Of a stretch of DNA of 42,150 nt, positions 7,945-16,305 are shown piece by piece; positions within the stretch are counted from its first letter, which is position 1, and each line of letters opens with the position of its first letter. Made by a program: the position numbers and the translations under genes. This DNA is from Promethearchaeota archaeon (GTDB lineage: Archaea; Asgardarchaeota; Lokiarchaeia; Sigyniarchaeales; SOKP01), in the NCBI GenBank assembly GCA_019058365.1, contig JAHPZE010000034.1, positions 1-42,150 of the forward strand. Direction: 5' to 3'. The notes under the pieces are model-generated. The model saw nothing but the letters and a program-made list of their open reading frames with translations. It did not search any database and was not told where the DNA came from.

Positions 7945-9400
7945 AAATTTAATTTTTTAGGTATTCAGAAATAGATAAACAATATTTTCATATAAAGAGC
8001 TCATTTAGATCCTTAATATCAAAATAATCCAAGTTCATATATTCCTTTGATAAATTTGTATAAATTTATAAATTAAAAATTACTGTATTTAGTATTAGAA
8101 AATCTATCAAATATCCAAGTAGTCATTTGAATTTGAAGTTTAAAATTAAAGTAATACTTTTAATGATTTTTGGAATTAATTTTATTTTATTACCACTAAT
8201 TTACTATAATATCAATATTGATGGAGAAACTATTTATAACGTCAATTCAACAAACAAATTCTTAAAAACATCAGAGTCATCTGGAAAAATCTTTATAAAT
8301 GGTACATCAGATTGGGTTGATTTCAAAAATGCCGGCAACTGCTCTGGCGAGGGTACCTATTCGGATCCTTATGTTATCAAAGATTTAGTAATTGATGCTG
8401 GGAATATAGGAAGCTGTATACGTATTGAAAATTCTGAAGCATACATCCGAATCGAAAATTGTACCCTATATAATTCAGGGAAAAACATTTTTAATTATAA
8501 TGCGGGAATAAGATTGCTTAATGTTAGTAATGGTTATTTGATAAAAAATAATTGCTCAAAAAATTTTTGTGGAATTTTTATTTTTGGGGATAATAATTCT
8601 ATATTCCAAAATAGTATAATTAATAATCAGATTGGGATTTATGGAGAAGGAAAAAATACTATTTCAAAAAACAATATTACTAACAATTTATTGGGTATTA
8701 GTGCAACACACTATTTGAACATTTCATTAAACTATGTGGATTATAATGAGCAAGGTGGGATAAGGATATATTATGGATTTAATAATACAATCTCTTATAA
8801 TTCGATAACCAATAACAATGGAATAGGTATATACTTAAACGAAGCTCATTATAATACTATTTCTCATAATAATTGTAGCAATAATAAAGGTAATGGGATT
8901 CATTTAGAGGATAGTGATTACAATAGTATGATCGAAAATATAGTACATTATAATTTATGTGGTATAATGCTCAATATCATACAAGACAATTATATAATCA
9001 ATAACAGCATAAATAACAATAAAAATGGAGGGATAGAGTTATATTCCAGTAGCAATATTCAAATTTCAAATAACCAAATTAACGAAAATTACTACGGGAT
9101 TAAGATAGTAGAATCTATATTAAATAATGTCTTTCAAAACACCATAAATTATAATTATTATGGAATATCCCTCTTTAATTCTTCGTATGGAAATATAATT
9201 ACTTACAATATTCTGCATTATAATAGAAAATGTTTTACAGAAACCGACGATTGTAAAGGCTATAATATCTATGAGAATAATGATTGTATCGAAATTAAAG
9301 ATAACAACATTCTTATTTGGATTATTCCACTTACAGTAATTATAATTTTTTCTGTTCTAGTTATAATTATTCTTCTCTTACGTCATAAAAGAACTTAATT
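7945..9400. repeat. direct duplication, copy A (upstream region plus beta-helix gene)
   Basis: Copy A begins with AAATTTAATTTTTTAGGTAT and runs through the gene end at 9398. The second copy is at 9538-11010. Both the roughly 180-base leader and the whole coding sequence are duplicated, so each copy carries its own promoter region. The copies are nearly identical in the first 240 coding bases after the signal region and in the last 100 bases, but diverge in the middle. Confidence 0.85.
8127..9398 (+). CDS. right-handed beta-helix (NosD/pectate-lyase-fold) surface protein, copy A
   Basis: The protein has 423 residues: an N-terminal signal or anchor segment (about 5-27), a distinct N-terminal domain (about 45-120), roughly 12 or more beta-helix coils rich in NN, NxIxxN and YNxxxGI, a C-terminal helix (about 398-417), and the basic end RHKRT. 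The helix is typical of PbH1/NosD repeats. The only good start is TTG at 8127; the position matching the ATG of copy B (9704) reads ATA here and is followed by an in-frame TAG. TTG-AAT-TTG-AAG is conserved in both copies. The protein should be displayed outside the cell. Carbohydrate binding or adhesion is plausible; no catalytic residues are identifiable. Confidence 0.8.
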   Translation: MNLKFKIKVILLMIFGINFILLPLIYYNINIDGETIYNVNSTNKFLKTSESSGKIFINGTSDWVDFKNAGNCSGEGTYSDPYVIKDLVIDAGNIGSCIRIENSEAYIRIENCTLYNSGKNIFNYNAGIRLLNVSNGYLIKNNCSKNFCGIFIFGDNNSIFQNSIINNQIGIYGEGKNTISKNNITNNLLGISATHYLNISLNYVDYNEQGGIRIYYGFNNTISYNSITNNNGIGIYLNEAHYNTISHNNCSNNKGNGIHLEDSDYNSMIENIVHYNLCGIMLNIIQDNYIINNSINNNKNGGIELYSSSNIQISNNQINENYYGIKIVESILNNVFQNTINYNYYGISLFNSSYGNIITYNILHYNRKCFTETDDCKGYNIYENNDCIEIKDNNILIWIIPLTVIIIFSVLVIIILLLRHKRT

Positions 9401-9537
9401 TCAGAATAATTTCTATCTATATATTTTTTTTAATATAAAATAGATTAAAGACAAGCAATCTTTCTTAGAGGTTATGATTCTATAGTTTCTTAGTATTATG
9501 AAATATGTTTAGAACTCAAGTAATTAAAATTGTTTCT

Positions 9538-11010
9538 AAAATTTAATTTTTTAGGTATCCGGAAATAGATAAATAATATTTTCATAATGAGAGCTCATTT
9601 AGTCCCTTAATATCAAAATTATCTAATTTTATATATTCCCATGATAAATTTGTATAAATTTATAAACTCAAAACTACTAAGTATAACATTAAAAGTCCAT
9701 CAAATGCCTAAAGTAAATCATTTGAATTTGAAGATTAAAGCTAAAGTAATAATTTTAATGATTATTGGATTCAATTTTATTTTATTACCACTAATTTACT
9801 CTAATATCAATATTGATGGAGAAGCTATTTATAAAGTCAATTCAACAAACAAATTCTTAAAAACATCAGAGTCATCTGGAAAAATCTTTATAAATGGTAC
9901 ATCAGATTGGGTTGATTTCAAAAATGCCGGCAACTGCTCTGGCGAGGGTACCTATTCGGATCCTTATGTTATCAAAGATTTAGTAATTGATGCCGGGAAT
10001 ATAGGAAGCTGTATACGTATTGAAAATTCTGAAGCATACTTCCGAATCGAAAATTGTACCCTATATAATTCAGGGGAAGATTTTTATAATTATGACGCGG
10101 GAATAAGATTGTTTAATGTTAGTAATAGCTGTTTGATAAAAAATAATTGCTCAAAAAATTTATGTGGAATTGTTAACGATGGGTATTATAACGTTGAATA
10201 TAATAACTTTATACTAAAAAATAGCATAGTTAATAATCAAATCGGGATTTTTGGAACGGGAGAATGTATAATTTCAAAAAACAATATTACTAACAATCTA
10301 TGTGGTATTTTTGGAATAGAAGATTTGAAAATTTCATTAAATAACGTGAATTATAATAAGGGATGGGGGATATGGCTCTCTTGGGGTCTTTATAATTCAG
10401 TAACTTATAATTCAGTAAAATATAATGATGGTATAGGTATATTCTTAGATGAAGCTATTTATAATACTATCTCTCATAATAATTGTAGCAATAATAAAGG
10501 TAATGGGATTCATTTAGAGGATAGTAATTACAATAGCATGATCGAAAATATAGTAAATGATAATTTATGTGGTATCATGCTCAATATCACACAACAAAAT
10601 TATATAATCAATAACAGCATAAATAACAATAAAAATGGAGGGTTAGAGTTATATTTCAGTAGACAAATTCAAATTTCAAATAACCAAATTAACGAAAATT
10701 ATTATGGGATTAAAATTGTAGAATCGATATTAAATGATATCTTTCAAAACACCATAAATTATAATTATTATGGAATATCCGTCTTTAATTCTTCGTATGG
10801 AAATAAAATTACTGACAATATTCTTCATTATAATAGAAAATGTTATACAGAAACAGATGATTGTAAAGGCGATAATATCTATGAGAATAATGATTGTATC
10901 GAAATTAAAGATAACAACATTCTTATTTGGATTATTCCACTTACAGTAATTATAATTTTTTCTGTTCTAATTATAATTATTCTTCTCTTACGTCATAAAA
11001 GAACTTAATT
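9538..11010. repeat. direct duplication, copy B (upstream region plus beta-helix gene)
   Basis: This is the partner of the segment at 7945-9400. A small net gain of about 17 bases comes from insertions in the beta-helix core. Homology stops just after both stop codons, so the unit is one gene with its leader. No insertion sequence or terminal inverted repeat flanks either copy, which suggests duplication by recombination or replication slippage, not transposition. Confidence 0.85.
9704..11008 (+). CDS. right-handed beta-helix (NosD/pectate-lyase-fold) surface protein, copy B
   Basis: This paralog of the preceding gene has the same plan: signal segment, N-terminal domain, Asn-rich beta-helix coils, C-terminal membrane helix and RHKRT tail. 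I choose the ATG at 9704 (MPKVNHLNLK). The frame stays open to an ATG at 9641, but that extra part has no counterpart in copy A, where stops interrupt it. The TTG at 9722 matches the start of copy A and may be the real start of both. The core gains a short insertion (NDGYYNVEYNNFI region) and many substitutions relative to copy A, while both ends stay almost unchanged. The product is probably anchored in the membrane and faces outward. Confidence 0.8.
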   Translation: MPKVNHLNLKIKAKVIILMIIGFNFILLPLIYSNINIDGEAIYKVNSTNKFLKTSESSGKIFINGTSDWVDFKNAGNCSGEGTYSDPYVIKDLVIDAGNIGSCIRIENSEAYFRIENCTLYNSGEDFYNYDAGIRLFNVSNSCLIKNNCSKNLCGIVNDGYYNVEYNNFILKNSIVNNQIGIFGTGECIISKNNITNNLCGIFGIEDLKISLNNVNYNKGWGIWLSWGLYNSVTYNSVKYNDGIGIFLDEAIYNTISHNNCSNNKGNGIHLEDSNYNSMIENIVNDNLCGIMLNITQQNYIINNSINNNKNGGLELYFSRQIQISNNQINENYYGIKIVESILNDIFQNTINYNYYGISVFNSSYGNKITDNILHYNRKCYTETDDCKGDNIYENNDCIEIKDNNILIWIIPLTVIIIFSVLIIIILLLRHKRT

Positions 11011-11138
11011 TTTGTACACTTGCAATCTATATTTGATTTTTCCCATAAGATAAATTAAATACAAAAGATAATTAATCAAAAAAAAATAATAAATTTTAAG
11101 AAAATATCAATAATGTTTATGAAAATAATAATTGGGAT

Positions 11139-13139
11139 TTAATCTTCGTCCCAATCGACATCTACGACTTTCTTTTTCTTTTCTTCTTCTTTTTCCTTAT
11201 CTTTTTTATACGTAGCACCACCGGCTCCTGTCTCACCCATGCCACCTGGTGGAACTCCGCGTGGTGGAGCACCCCCCATACCACTTGCAGCACGTTGAGC
11301 CTGCTCAGCTGCTTGTTGGTAAACTTGATCTTGAGCTTGTGTTTGATAAATTCTTTGAGAAAAACTATACATAGACTTCTGTAAATTTTCGATCCCTAAC
11401 TTAATTCTTTGTAAATCATCACTTTTAATATCTTCTTCCAATGATTTTATAGCAGATTCGATTTCTTGTTTTTCATTTTCTTGAATCTTGTCTTTATTAT
11501 CTTCCATTAATTTCCGTGTTTGATAAATCATAGAATCAGCATTATTTTTAGCTTCTACTAAGTCTCTAATTTTTTTATCTTCTTCTTCAAATTGTTCAGC
11601 CGTTTGTACTTTTTCCTTAATTTCTTCTGGAGTTAACCCTCGCGCACCTGTAACAGTAATCCCCGTTTCCTTTCCTGTTCCTAAATCTTTCGCAGTAACA
11701 TGAACAATACCATCAGCATCAATAGAGAATTTTACCTCTATTTGTGGAATACCTCGAGGAGCAGGTGGAATACCTGTTAAATGAAACATACCCAAAGAGA
11801 TATTATCTTTAGCCATTGCTCTTTCTCCTTGAAGTACATTTATGGTAACAGCTGGTTGATTATCTGCTGCTGTACTAAATACTTGACCTTTCTCCGTAGG
11901 AATTGTACTATTTCGTTCAATTAATTTAGTGAACACACCACCCAATGTTTCAACCCCTAATGAAAGTGGTGTGACATCTAAGAGTAATAAATCTTCCACA
12001 TCTCCAGCTATTACCCCCCCTTGTATTGCTGCTCCAATAGCAACACATTCCATTGGATCAACTGAATGTTCAGGTTCTTTTCCGCCAAAAAATTTCTTGA
12101 ATCTTTGTTGAACAGATGGCATTCTTGTGGGGCCACCAACTAATATAACTTTATCAATATTAATAGCAGATAATTTCGCATCTGAGGTTGCTCTTTGCAT
12201 AATTGGATCGAGTCGCCTAAGAGTCGGTTCGATTAAAGATTCTAATTTTGCTCTCGTGAGTTCCATAGTTAGATGAACGGGATTTCCCTCTTTCTGTGAA
12301 ATATATGGCAGATTGATTGTAGTACTCAATGCTGTGGATAATTCTATTTTTGCTTTTTCACCGGCGTCCTTGATGCGAATCCACGCCTTACTGTCCCCCT
12401 TTAAATCGATTCCTTCTTTCTTTTTAAATTCTTCAGTCACCCAATCAATTATCTGATTATCCATATCAGTCCCACCGAGTTGAGTATCCCCCGCTGTAGA
12501 AAGGACCTCCACGACACCTTCACCGTATTCCATTATTGTTATATCGAAAGTACCGCCCCCTAAGTCTAATACGCAAATTTTCAATAATTTATCTTTAGTA
12601 TTTTTATCTAAACCATAAGCCAAACATGCAGCTGTGGGTTCATTGATCATTCTTACAACTTCTAAACCCGCAATTTCGCCTGCATTTTTTGTAGCAGTTC
12701 GCTGAGCGTCATTGAAGTATGCGGGGACTGTGATCACCGCTTTAGATACTTCTTCACCTAAATAAGCAGAAGCATCAGTTTTGATTTTTTTAAGTATCAT
12801 AGCACTTATTTCCTCGGGGGAAAATTCTTGCCACTTATCTCCTACCTTTAATTTTGCTTTGTATGTCGTTCCCATTTTACGTTTAATGGCTGTTACTGTT
12901 CCATCTGGATTTGAAACAGCTTGACGGCGAGCAGGTTCCCCCACTATTTTACGTCCAGTCTCGTCAAAAGCCACATAAGATGGAAAAGCTTTTCCTCCAA
13001 GAGTTCTACCTTCTGCAGCTGGGACAATCTCTGGTTTACCGGTTCCAGTCAGAACTGCACAGGCACTATTTGATGTTCCCAAGTCTATTCCAATTATTTT
13101 CTCTTTTCTTTTTGGCTTTTCAGTTTTTTCTTCACTCAT
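11139..13139 (-). CDS. dnaK: chaperone DnaK (Hsp70)
   Basis: The protein has 666 residues, slightly longer than usual because of N- and C-terminal extensions. Residues 1-15 are a Lys/Glu-rich lead before the first nucleotide-binding motif GIDLGTSNSACAV. The phosphate-2 block CVLDLGGGTFDITIMEYG, the VGGPTRMPSVQ motif, the linker DLLLLDVTPLSLGVET and the substrate-binding domain are all intact. The end is a Gly-rich segment, a Lys/Glu stretch and DVDWDED in place of the bacterial EEVD-like tail. It binds and releases unfolded proteins with DnaJ and GrpE in the cytoplasm. It is divergent from grpE, sharing a 255-base upstream region. Confidence 0.98.
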   Translation of the reverse strand: MSEEKTEKPKRKEKIIGIDLGTSNSACAVLTGTGKPEIVPAAEGRTLGGKAFPSYVAFDETGRKIVGEPARRQAVSNPDGTVTAIKRKMGTTYKAKLKVGDKWQEFSPEEISAMILKKIKTDASAYLGEEVSKAVITVPAYFNDAQRTATKNAGEIAGLEVVRMINEPTAACLAYGLDKNTKDKLLKICVLDLGGGTFDITIMEYGEGVVEVLSTAGDTQLGGTDMDNQIIDWVTEEFKKKEGIDLKGDSKAWIRIKDAGEKAKIELSTALSTTINLPYISQKEGNPVHLTMELTRAKLESLIEPTLRRLDPIMQRATSDAKLSAINIDKVILVGGPTRMPSVQQRFKKFFGGKEPEHSVDPMECVAIGAAIQGGVIAGDVEDLLLLDVTPLSLGVETLGGVFTKLIERNSTIPTEKGQVFSTAADNQPAVTINVLQGERAMAKDNISLGMFHLTGIPPAPRGIPQIEVKFSIDADGIVHVTAKDLGTGKETGITVTGARGLTPEEIKEKVQTAEQFEEEDKKIRDLVEAKNNADSMIYQTRKLMEDNKDKIQENEKQEIESAIKSLEEDIKSDDLQRIKLGIENLQKSMYSFSQRIYQTQAQDQVYQQAAEQAQRAASGMGGAPPRGVPPGGMGETGAGGATYKKDKEKEEEKKKKVVDVDWDED

Positions 13140-13344
13140 AATAGTTCCATCTTATTTTCTTGGATTTATTTGTATTTACACAATTAATTTTGAATGATTT
13201 TTTAGAATATAATAATTTAATTATTTTAAATTGTAAATTTACTGTTGATAATTTACTATTGTTAGGTAATTTAAATACAATTAAAAATTTTATTTATAAA
13301 GATCTCTAAGTCATAAAATTAAAAAAAGTTTATCGATTTTAAAA

Positions 13345-13356
13345 CATATATACATA
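13345..13356 (+). promoter_or_regulatory. possible TATA box for grpE
   Basis: CATATATACATA, preceded by an A run, lies about 40-50 bases before the grpE start. That is the right distance for a transcript start near 13375 with a short leader carrying AGGGAACT. AT-richness makes the call weak. Confidence 0.3.
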
Positions 13357-13394
13357 ATTCAATACAATTAATTATGAATTAAAAGGGAACTGGT

Positions 13395-14216
13395 ATGGCA
13401 GACAGTAATAACAATGATTCAAAAGAAGGAGTTGAACAAGATATATCTTCTGATATTAAGTCAGCAGAAGAACAAGAAAATATCAAAAGTAAAATATCAA
13501 GTGAAGAAGTAAAAAGATTAGAAGAAAAAGAGCATTATGAATTAGATTATTTTTCTAAAGAAGATTTAGTCAAGGAAAAGGAAAATCTTGAAAAACAATT
13601 AAAAGAATTAAAAGAAAAGACTGAGAAATTACAGAAAGAGACTAGTGAGTCTAAGAATAAATTTATGCATCTGCAAGCTGAATTTGAAAATGCTCAAAAA
13701 AGATGGGATAAAAATCGACAAAATTTAAGAATTGAATATACAGCTTCAGTTTTAAAGAATTTCTTACCTTTATATGACTCTTTTAAAAAAGCTCTTGAGA
13801 GTGCGAACGAAGCGGAAAAAAAAATCATTGATGGATTTTACACCCAATTTATGAATATATTCAAATCTTATGGTTCTGAGCCAATAAAAGCTGAAATTAA
13901 CGATGAATTTGATTATAGTATACATGAAGCATTAACATCTATCGAAAAAGAAGATGTTCCAGAAAATAGGATATTAGAAATAGTCCAAGATGGTTTCAAA
14001 TATGGTAAAGAGATTATCCGTTATACTAAAGTTATAACCTCAAGAAAACCAAAACCTCCTGAACCAGAACCCGAAGAAAAAGAGTTTGAAGAAGAGGAAA
14101 GCGAAGTACCAATAAAAGAAGAAGAAATAATTGAACATAAAGAAACAGAGGAAAAAGAAGGAAAAGAAAAAAAGCACAAAAAACATAAGAAAGAAGAGGA
14201 TAAGGAAAGTTCATAG
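13395..14216 (+). CDS. grpE: nucleotide exchange factor GrpE with long charged C-terminal tail
   Basis: The protein has 273 residues, longer than the typical 180-200. Residues 1-40 are acidic and probably disordered, and about 50-95 form the long dimer coiled coil (KEKENLEKQLKELKEKTEKL). The conserved GrpE core follows (LQAEFENAQKRWDKNR, LKNFLPLYDSFKKALE, a beta domain ending IVQDGFKYGKEIIRYTKVIT, about 90-212). The last 60 residues are almost only Glu, Lys, Pro and His, ending in HKKHKKEEDKESS, an unusual addition. GrpE releases ADP from DnaK. The start is supported by AAAAGGGAACT just upstream. It is divergent from dnaK, which fits shared control of the chaperone system. Confidence 0.95.
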   Translation: MADSNNNDSKEGVEQDISSDIKSAEEQENIKSKISSEEVKRLEEKEHYELDYFSKEDLVKEKENLEKQLKELKEKTEKLQKETSESKNKFMHLQAEFENAQKRWDKNRQNLRIEYTASVLKNFLPLYDSFKKALESANEAEKKIIDGFYTQFMNIFKSYGSEPIKAEINDEFDYSIHEALTSIEKEDVPENRILEIVQDGFKYGKEIIRYTKVITSRKPKPPEPEPEEKEFEEEESEVPIKEEEIIEHKETEEKEGKEKKHKKHKKEEDKESS

Positions 14217-14342
14217 TTCAATTATGTGAAATTTATATTATTTAACCTAAAAGATTAATAGGTTTCCTATGTTATAAAAAATAAATTAAACTAAGAAATA
14301 GCTTAAAAAAATTACATTAAAATTTAGAGCTGAGATTAAAAA

Positions 14343-14603
14343 ATGGCAGAGGAACCTCAACTTCCAGCTATTCCCGCGATAGGAGATATCCTAGACAGAA
14401 AAAAAAGGTTTATTGAAAAAAAGCACACTGTAATTAAATGTAAAAGCTGTTCTGAGAGTTTTTCACGCACATTCAAACCTGGAGATTATGTATTTAAAAA
14501 ATTAACAGAAGAAGAATGTGAAAAATGTCATAAGACAAAATCATTAACAATTATAGAGATCTACTCTGAATGGATTGACCCTAAAAAAAAAAAAAGTAGC
14601 TAG
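14343..14603 (+). CDS. small zinc-ribbon protein of unknown function
   Basis: The protein has 86 residues. A Pro-rich lead (MAEEPQLPAIPAIGD) is followed by a basic segment, then a four-Cys zinc ribbon, CKSC (about 33-36) and CEKC (about 59-62), and a Lys-rich end. It lies 126 bases after grpE in the same direction and may be cotranscribed, so a link to the chaperone genes is possible but unproven. The single zinc ribbon flanked by charged ends suggests an adaptor or nucleic-acid-binding protein. I do not recognise a named family. Confidence 0.75.
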   Translation: MAEEPQLPAIPAIGDILDRKKRFIEKKHTVIKCKSCSESFSRTFKPGDYVFKKLTEEECEKCHKTKSLTIIEIYSEWIDPKKKKSS

Positions 14604-14650
14604 GTCTCAACACTTTAATTTGTTAAAAAAAATGAGATTTTGTTTATTAT

Positions 14651-15286
14651 TTAGTTTTTAGTTCTTTTTCTATTAATCAGAATATATAGGCATCCCAAAG
14701 CTAAACCAAATGCAATTAAAATTGAGACGAACATAACAAACCCTAAGATACCGAGTGCGTTGATATCTAGAAAGTAATACAAATAATTACTTGTAATTGT
14801 GCCATGGATAACTGCGAATATTATATAACATAATGGATATATGATCCAATAGAGTAAATAGTTCCATTTGTATCTCACTTTAGTTTCTGTTAAAACCCAA
14901 TCGATGATGAATGCGATTGGAGTAATATAATGTAGAACTAGATTACTAAATGCTGCGAATCCTGTTGGTTGGTAAAAGGGACTTAAAAGAATTGCAAAGA
15001 CTACAAAGGTTATTGTTATATACATAGTAAAAGCACCTTTTAGAGGTCCCATAATTTTATCAAGTGATTCGGGTTTATTATGCCAAATAATTGCTAATGT
15101 AAACCATATTGTAACTATTAAGTTAGTTTGCATAGTGAAAGCTTTAAAGCTATTAAACCAAGGAAGAACTGTTCCATAAGTAAAGGTATAGATTAAAGCA
15201 CTTGCTATTATAGTAAACCAACTTAACGAAGCAAAAATTACACGATAAATTAAAAGATTTTTACTCGATAGAGTTAAATTTTTCAT
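14651..15286 (-). CDS. Pr6Pr-type integral membrane protein (FAR-17a/AIG1-like)
   Basis: The protein has 211 residues with about six hydrophobic segments. The family pattern is visible: TMQTNLIVTIWF after the second helix, the central HYITPIAFIIDWVL (about 115-130) with conserved His and Asp, then KWNYLLYWIIYPLCYIIFA, and HGTITSNYLYYFLDINALG before the last helix. Related AIG1/ADTRP proteins are membrane hydrolases with Thr and His active residues. Whether this archaeal protein has that activity is unknown. It converges with the zinc-ribbon gene at 14603; a TCTCA...TGAGA repeat and T runs lie in the short gap. Confidence 0.75.
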   Translation of the reverse strand: MKNLTLSSKNLLIYRVIFASLSWFTIIASALIYTFTYGTVLPWFNSFKAFTMQTNLIVTIWFTLAIIWHNKPESLDKIMGPLKGAFTMYITITFVVFAILLSPFYQPTGFAAFSNLVLHYITPIAFIIDWVLTETKVRYKWNYLLYWIIYPLCYIIFAVIHGTITSNYLYYFLDINALGILGFVMFVSILIAFGLALGCLYILINRKRTKN

Positions 15287-15476
15287 TTTTATAACATCCT
15301 TAAAAAATTTAGATATTTATTTAGCAAGAGGAATAAAATTATAAATATTTCTTTTTCACCTTTTAGGATTATAACTAAAAATAATTGAATTTTCTATTTC
15401 TAAAGTTCCTTTATTTTCTCTAACTATAAACTAATTGTATAAACACAATTGAGGTGTATATTTTAATAAAGAGAAT

Positions 15477-15492
15477 AAAATATATTATATAG
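15477..15492 (+). promoter_or_regulatory. possible TATA box for the MNT-HEPN pair
   Basis: AAAATATATTATATAG lies about 30-45 bases before the TTG at 15523. It predicts a transcript start only about 10 bases before the coding sequence, in keeping with a nearly leaderless transcript and with the lack of a ribosome binding site. Confidence 0.3.
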
Positions 15493-15522
15493 GGACTGAA
15501 CATTATTAATATTTGAAAAATC

Positions 15523-15876
15523 TTGCAACGTCTAAAAGAAATTTCGGAAAAAATTTCGAATAGAAAAATAAAATTAAGAAAATCTTTGGACTCAATAATA
15601 AGACAATTAAAGGATTTTGGAGCAATTAAAGTATATCTTTTTGGATCGTTTGCTAGAGATGAAATCGATGTAAATAGTGATATTGATTTATTAGCTATTA
15701 TGCCTTCAAATAAAACAGGAAAAGAATGGTTAAGTTTTATTTATAGTAATATTAAAAGAGATATTGCTTCAGATATTATTGTGTTTAATGATAATGAATT
15801 TAGGAATCAATTATCATCAAATTCATTTTTAAAGAATATTATCAACTCAGGGAGATTAGTATATGAAAAAGCCTAA
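15523..15876 (+). CDS. minimal nucleotidyltransferase (MNT, MntA-like)
   Basis: The protein has 117 residues. The nucleotidyltransferase core is intact: VYLFGSFARDE (38-47), then NSDIDLLAI (51-59) with the metal-binding pair Asp53 and Asp55. It starts at a TTG, since no nearby ATG is in frame. The reading frame overlaps the HEPN gene by 14 bases, so the two are translationally coupled. In the well-studied MntA-HepT pairs the MNT protein adds AMP to the HEPN toxin and silences it. In other MNT-HEPN pairs the role is unknown. This pair may be either a toxin-antitoxin unit or a nucleotide-transfer complex. Confidence 0.9.
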   Translation: MQRLKEISEKISNRKIKLRKSLDSIIRQLKDFGAIKVYLFGSFARDEIDVNSDIDLLAIMPSNKTGKEWLSFIYSNIKRDIASDIIVFNDNEFRNQLSSNSFLKNIINSGRLVYEKA

Positions 15877-16279
15877 AAAAGAAGAAGCTTTAAGATGGTT
15901 TACGTACGCAAAAGATGAATTCACAGATGCAGATGAATTAAGAAAAAGAAAACGGTTTTATTTGGCTTTATTTCATTTCCAACAATCAACTGAAAAAGCG
16001 CTTAAAGCATATTTGTATTTAAAGGTGAAATCTATTGAAATTTTTTATACGCATTCTATAAATGATCTAATTAATATGGTAATTGAAATTGATCGAGATT
16101 TTAAAGAACTAATATCTGTAAAAAAGCTTGATCAATATTACATCCCTACTAGATATCCCAATGGTCTTCCTGGGGGTATTCCATCAAGATATTATGATGA
16201 TCCTGAAGAAGCAGAAAATGCTATGCTGCTAGCAAAAAGTATAATTAACTTAGTTGAAAAAAAAATAAATCAAGAATAA
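15863..16279 (+). CDS. HEPN domain protein (PF05168 type)
   Basis: The protein has 138 residues, all alpha-helical. The HEPN signature is FYLALFHFQQSTEKALKAYL (about 32-51), followed by THSINDL, and near the end YYIPTRYPNGLPGG, which marks the PF05168 branch. The RNase motif R-x4-6-H of HEPN toxins is not seen in its usual place, so ribonuclease activity is doubtful. It overlaps the MNT gene and surely works with it. Protein pairs of this branch are common in archaea and thermophilic bacteria. An alternative is a substrate-binding partner for the nucleotidyltransferase. Confidence 0.9.
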   Translation: MKKPKKEEALRWFTYAKDEFTDADELRKRKRFYLALFHFQQSTEKALKAYLYLKVKSIEIFYTHSINDLINMVIEIDRDFKELISVKKLDQYYIPTRYPNGLPGGIPSRYYDDPEEAENAMLLAKSIINLVEKKINQE

Positions 16280-16305
16280 TTTATTCCATAATAGAATGCT
16301 TTTTA

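Noticed and set aside
9641..9703. Extended N-terminus of beta-helix copy B
   Set aside because: The matching segment of copy A is interrupted by stops, so it is leader DNA shared by both copies.
8600..10800. Short Asn-codon-rich repeats as a CRISPR or satellite array
   Set aside because: The repeats are coding, irregular at base level, and follow the coil period of the beta-helix proteins.
14604..14650. Inverted TCTCA...TGAGA as a hairpin terminator
   Set aside because: The arms are only 5 bp and about 25 bases apart; the nearby T runs alone can explain termination.
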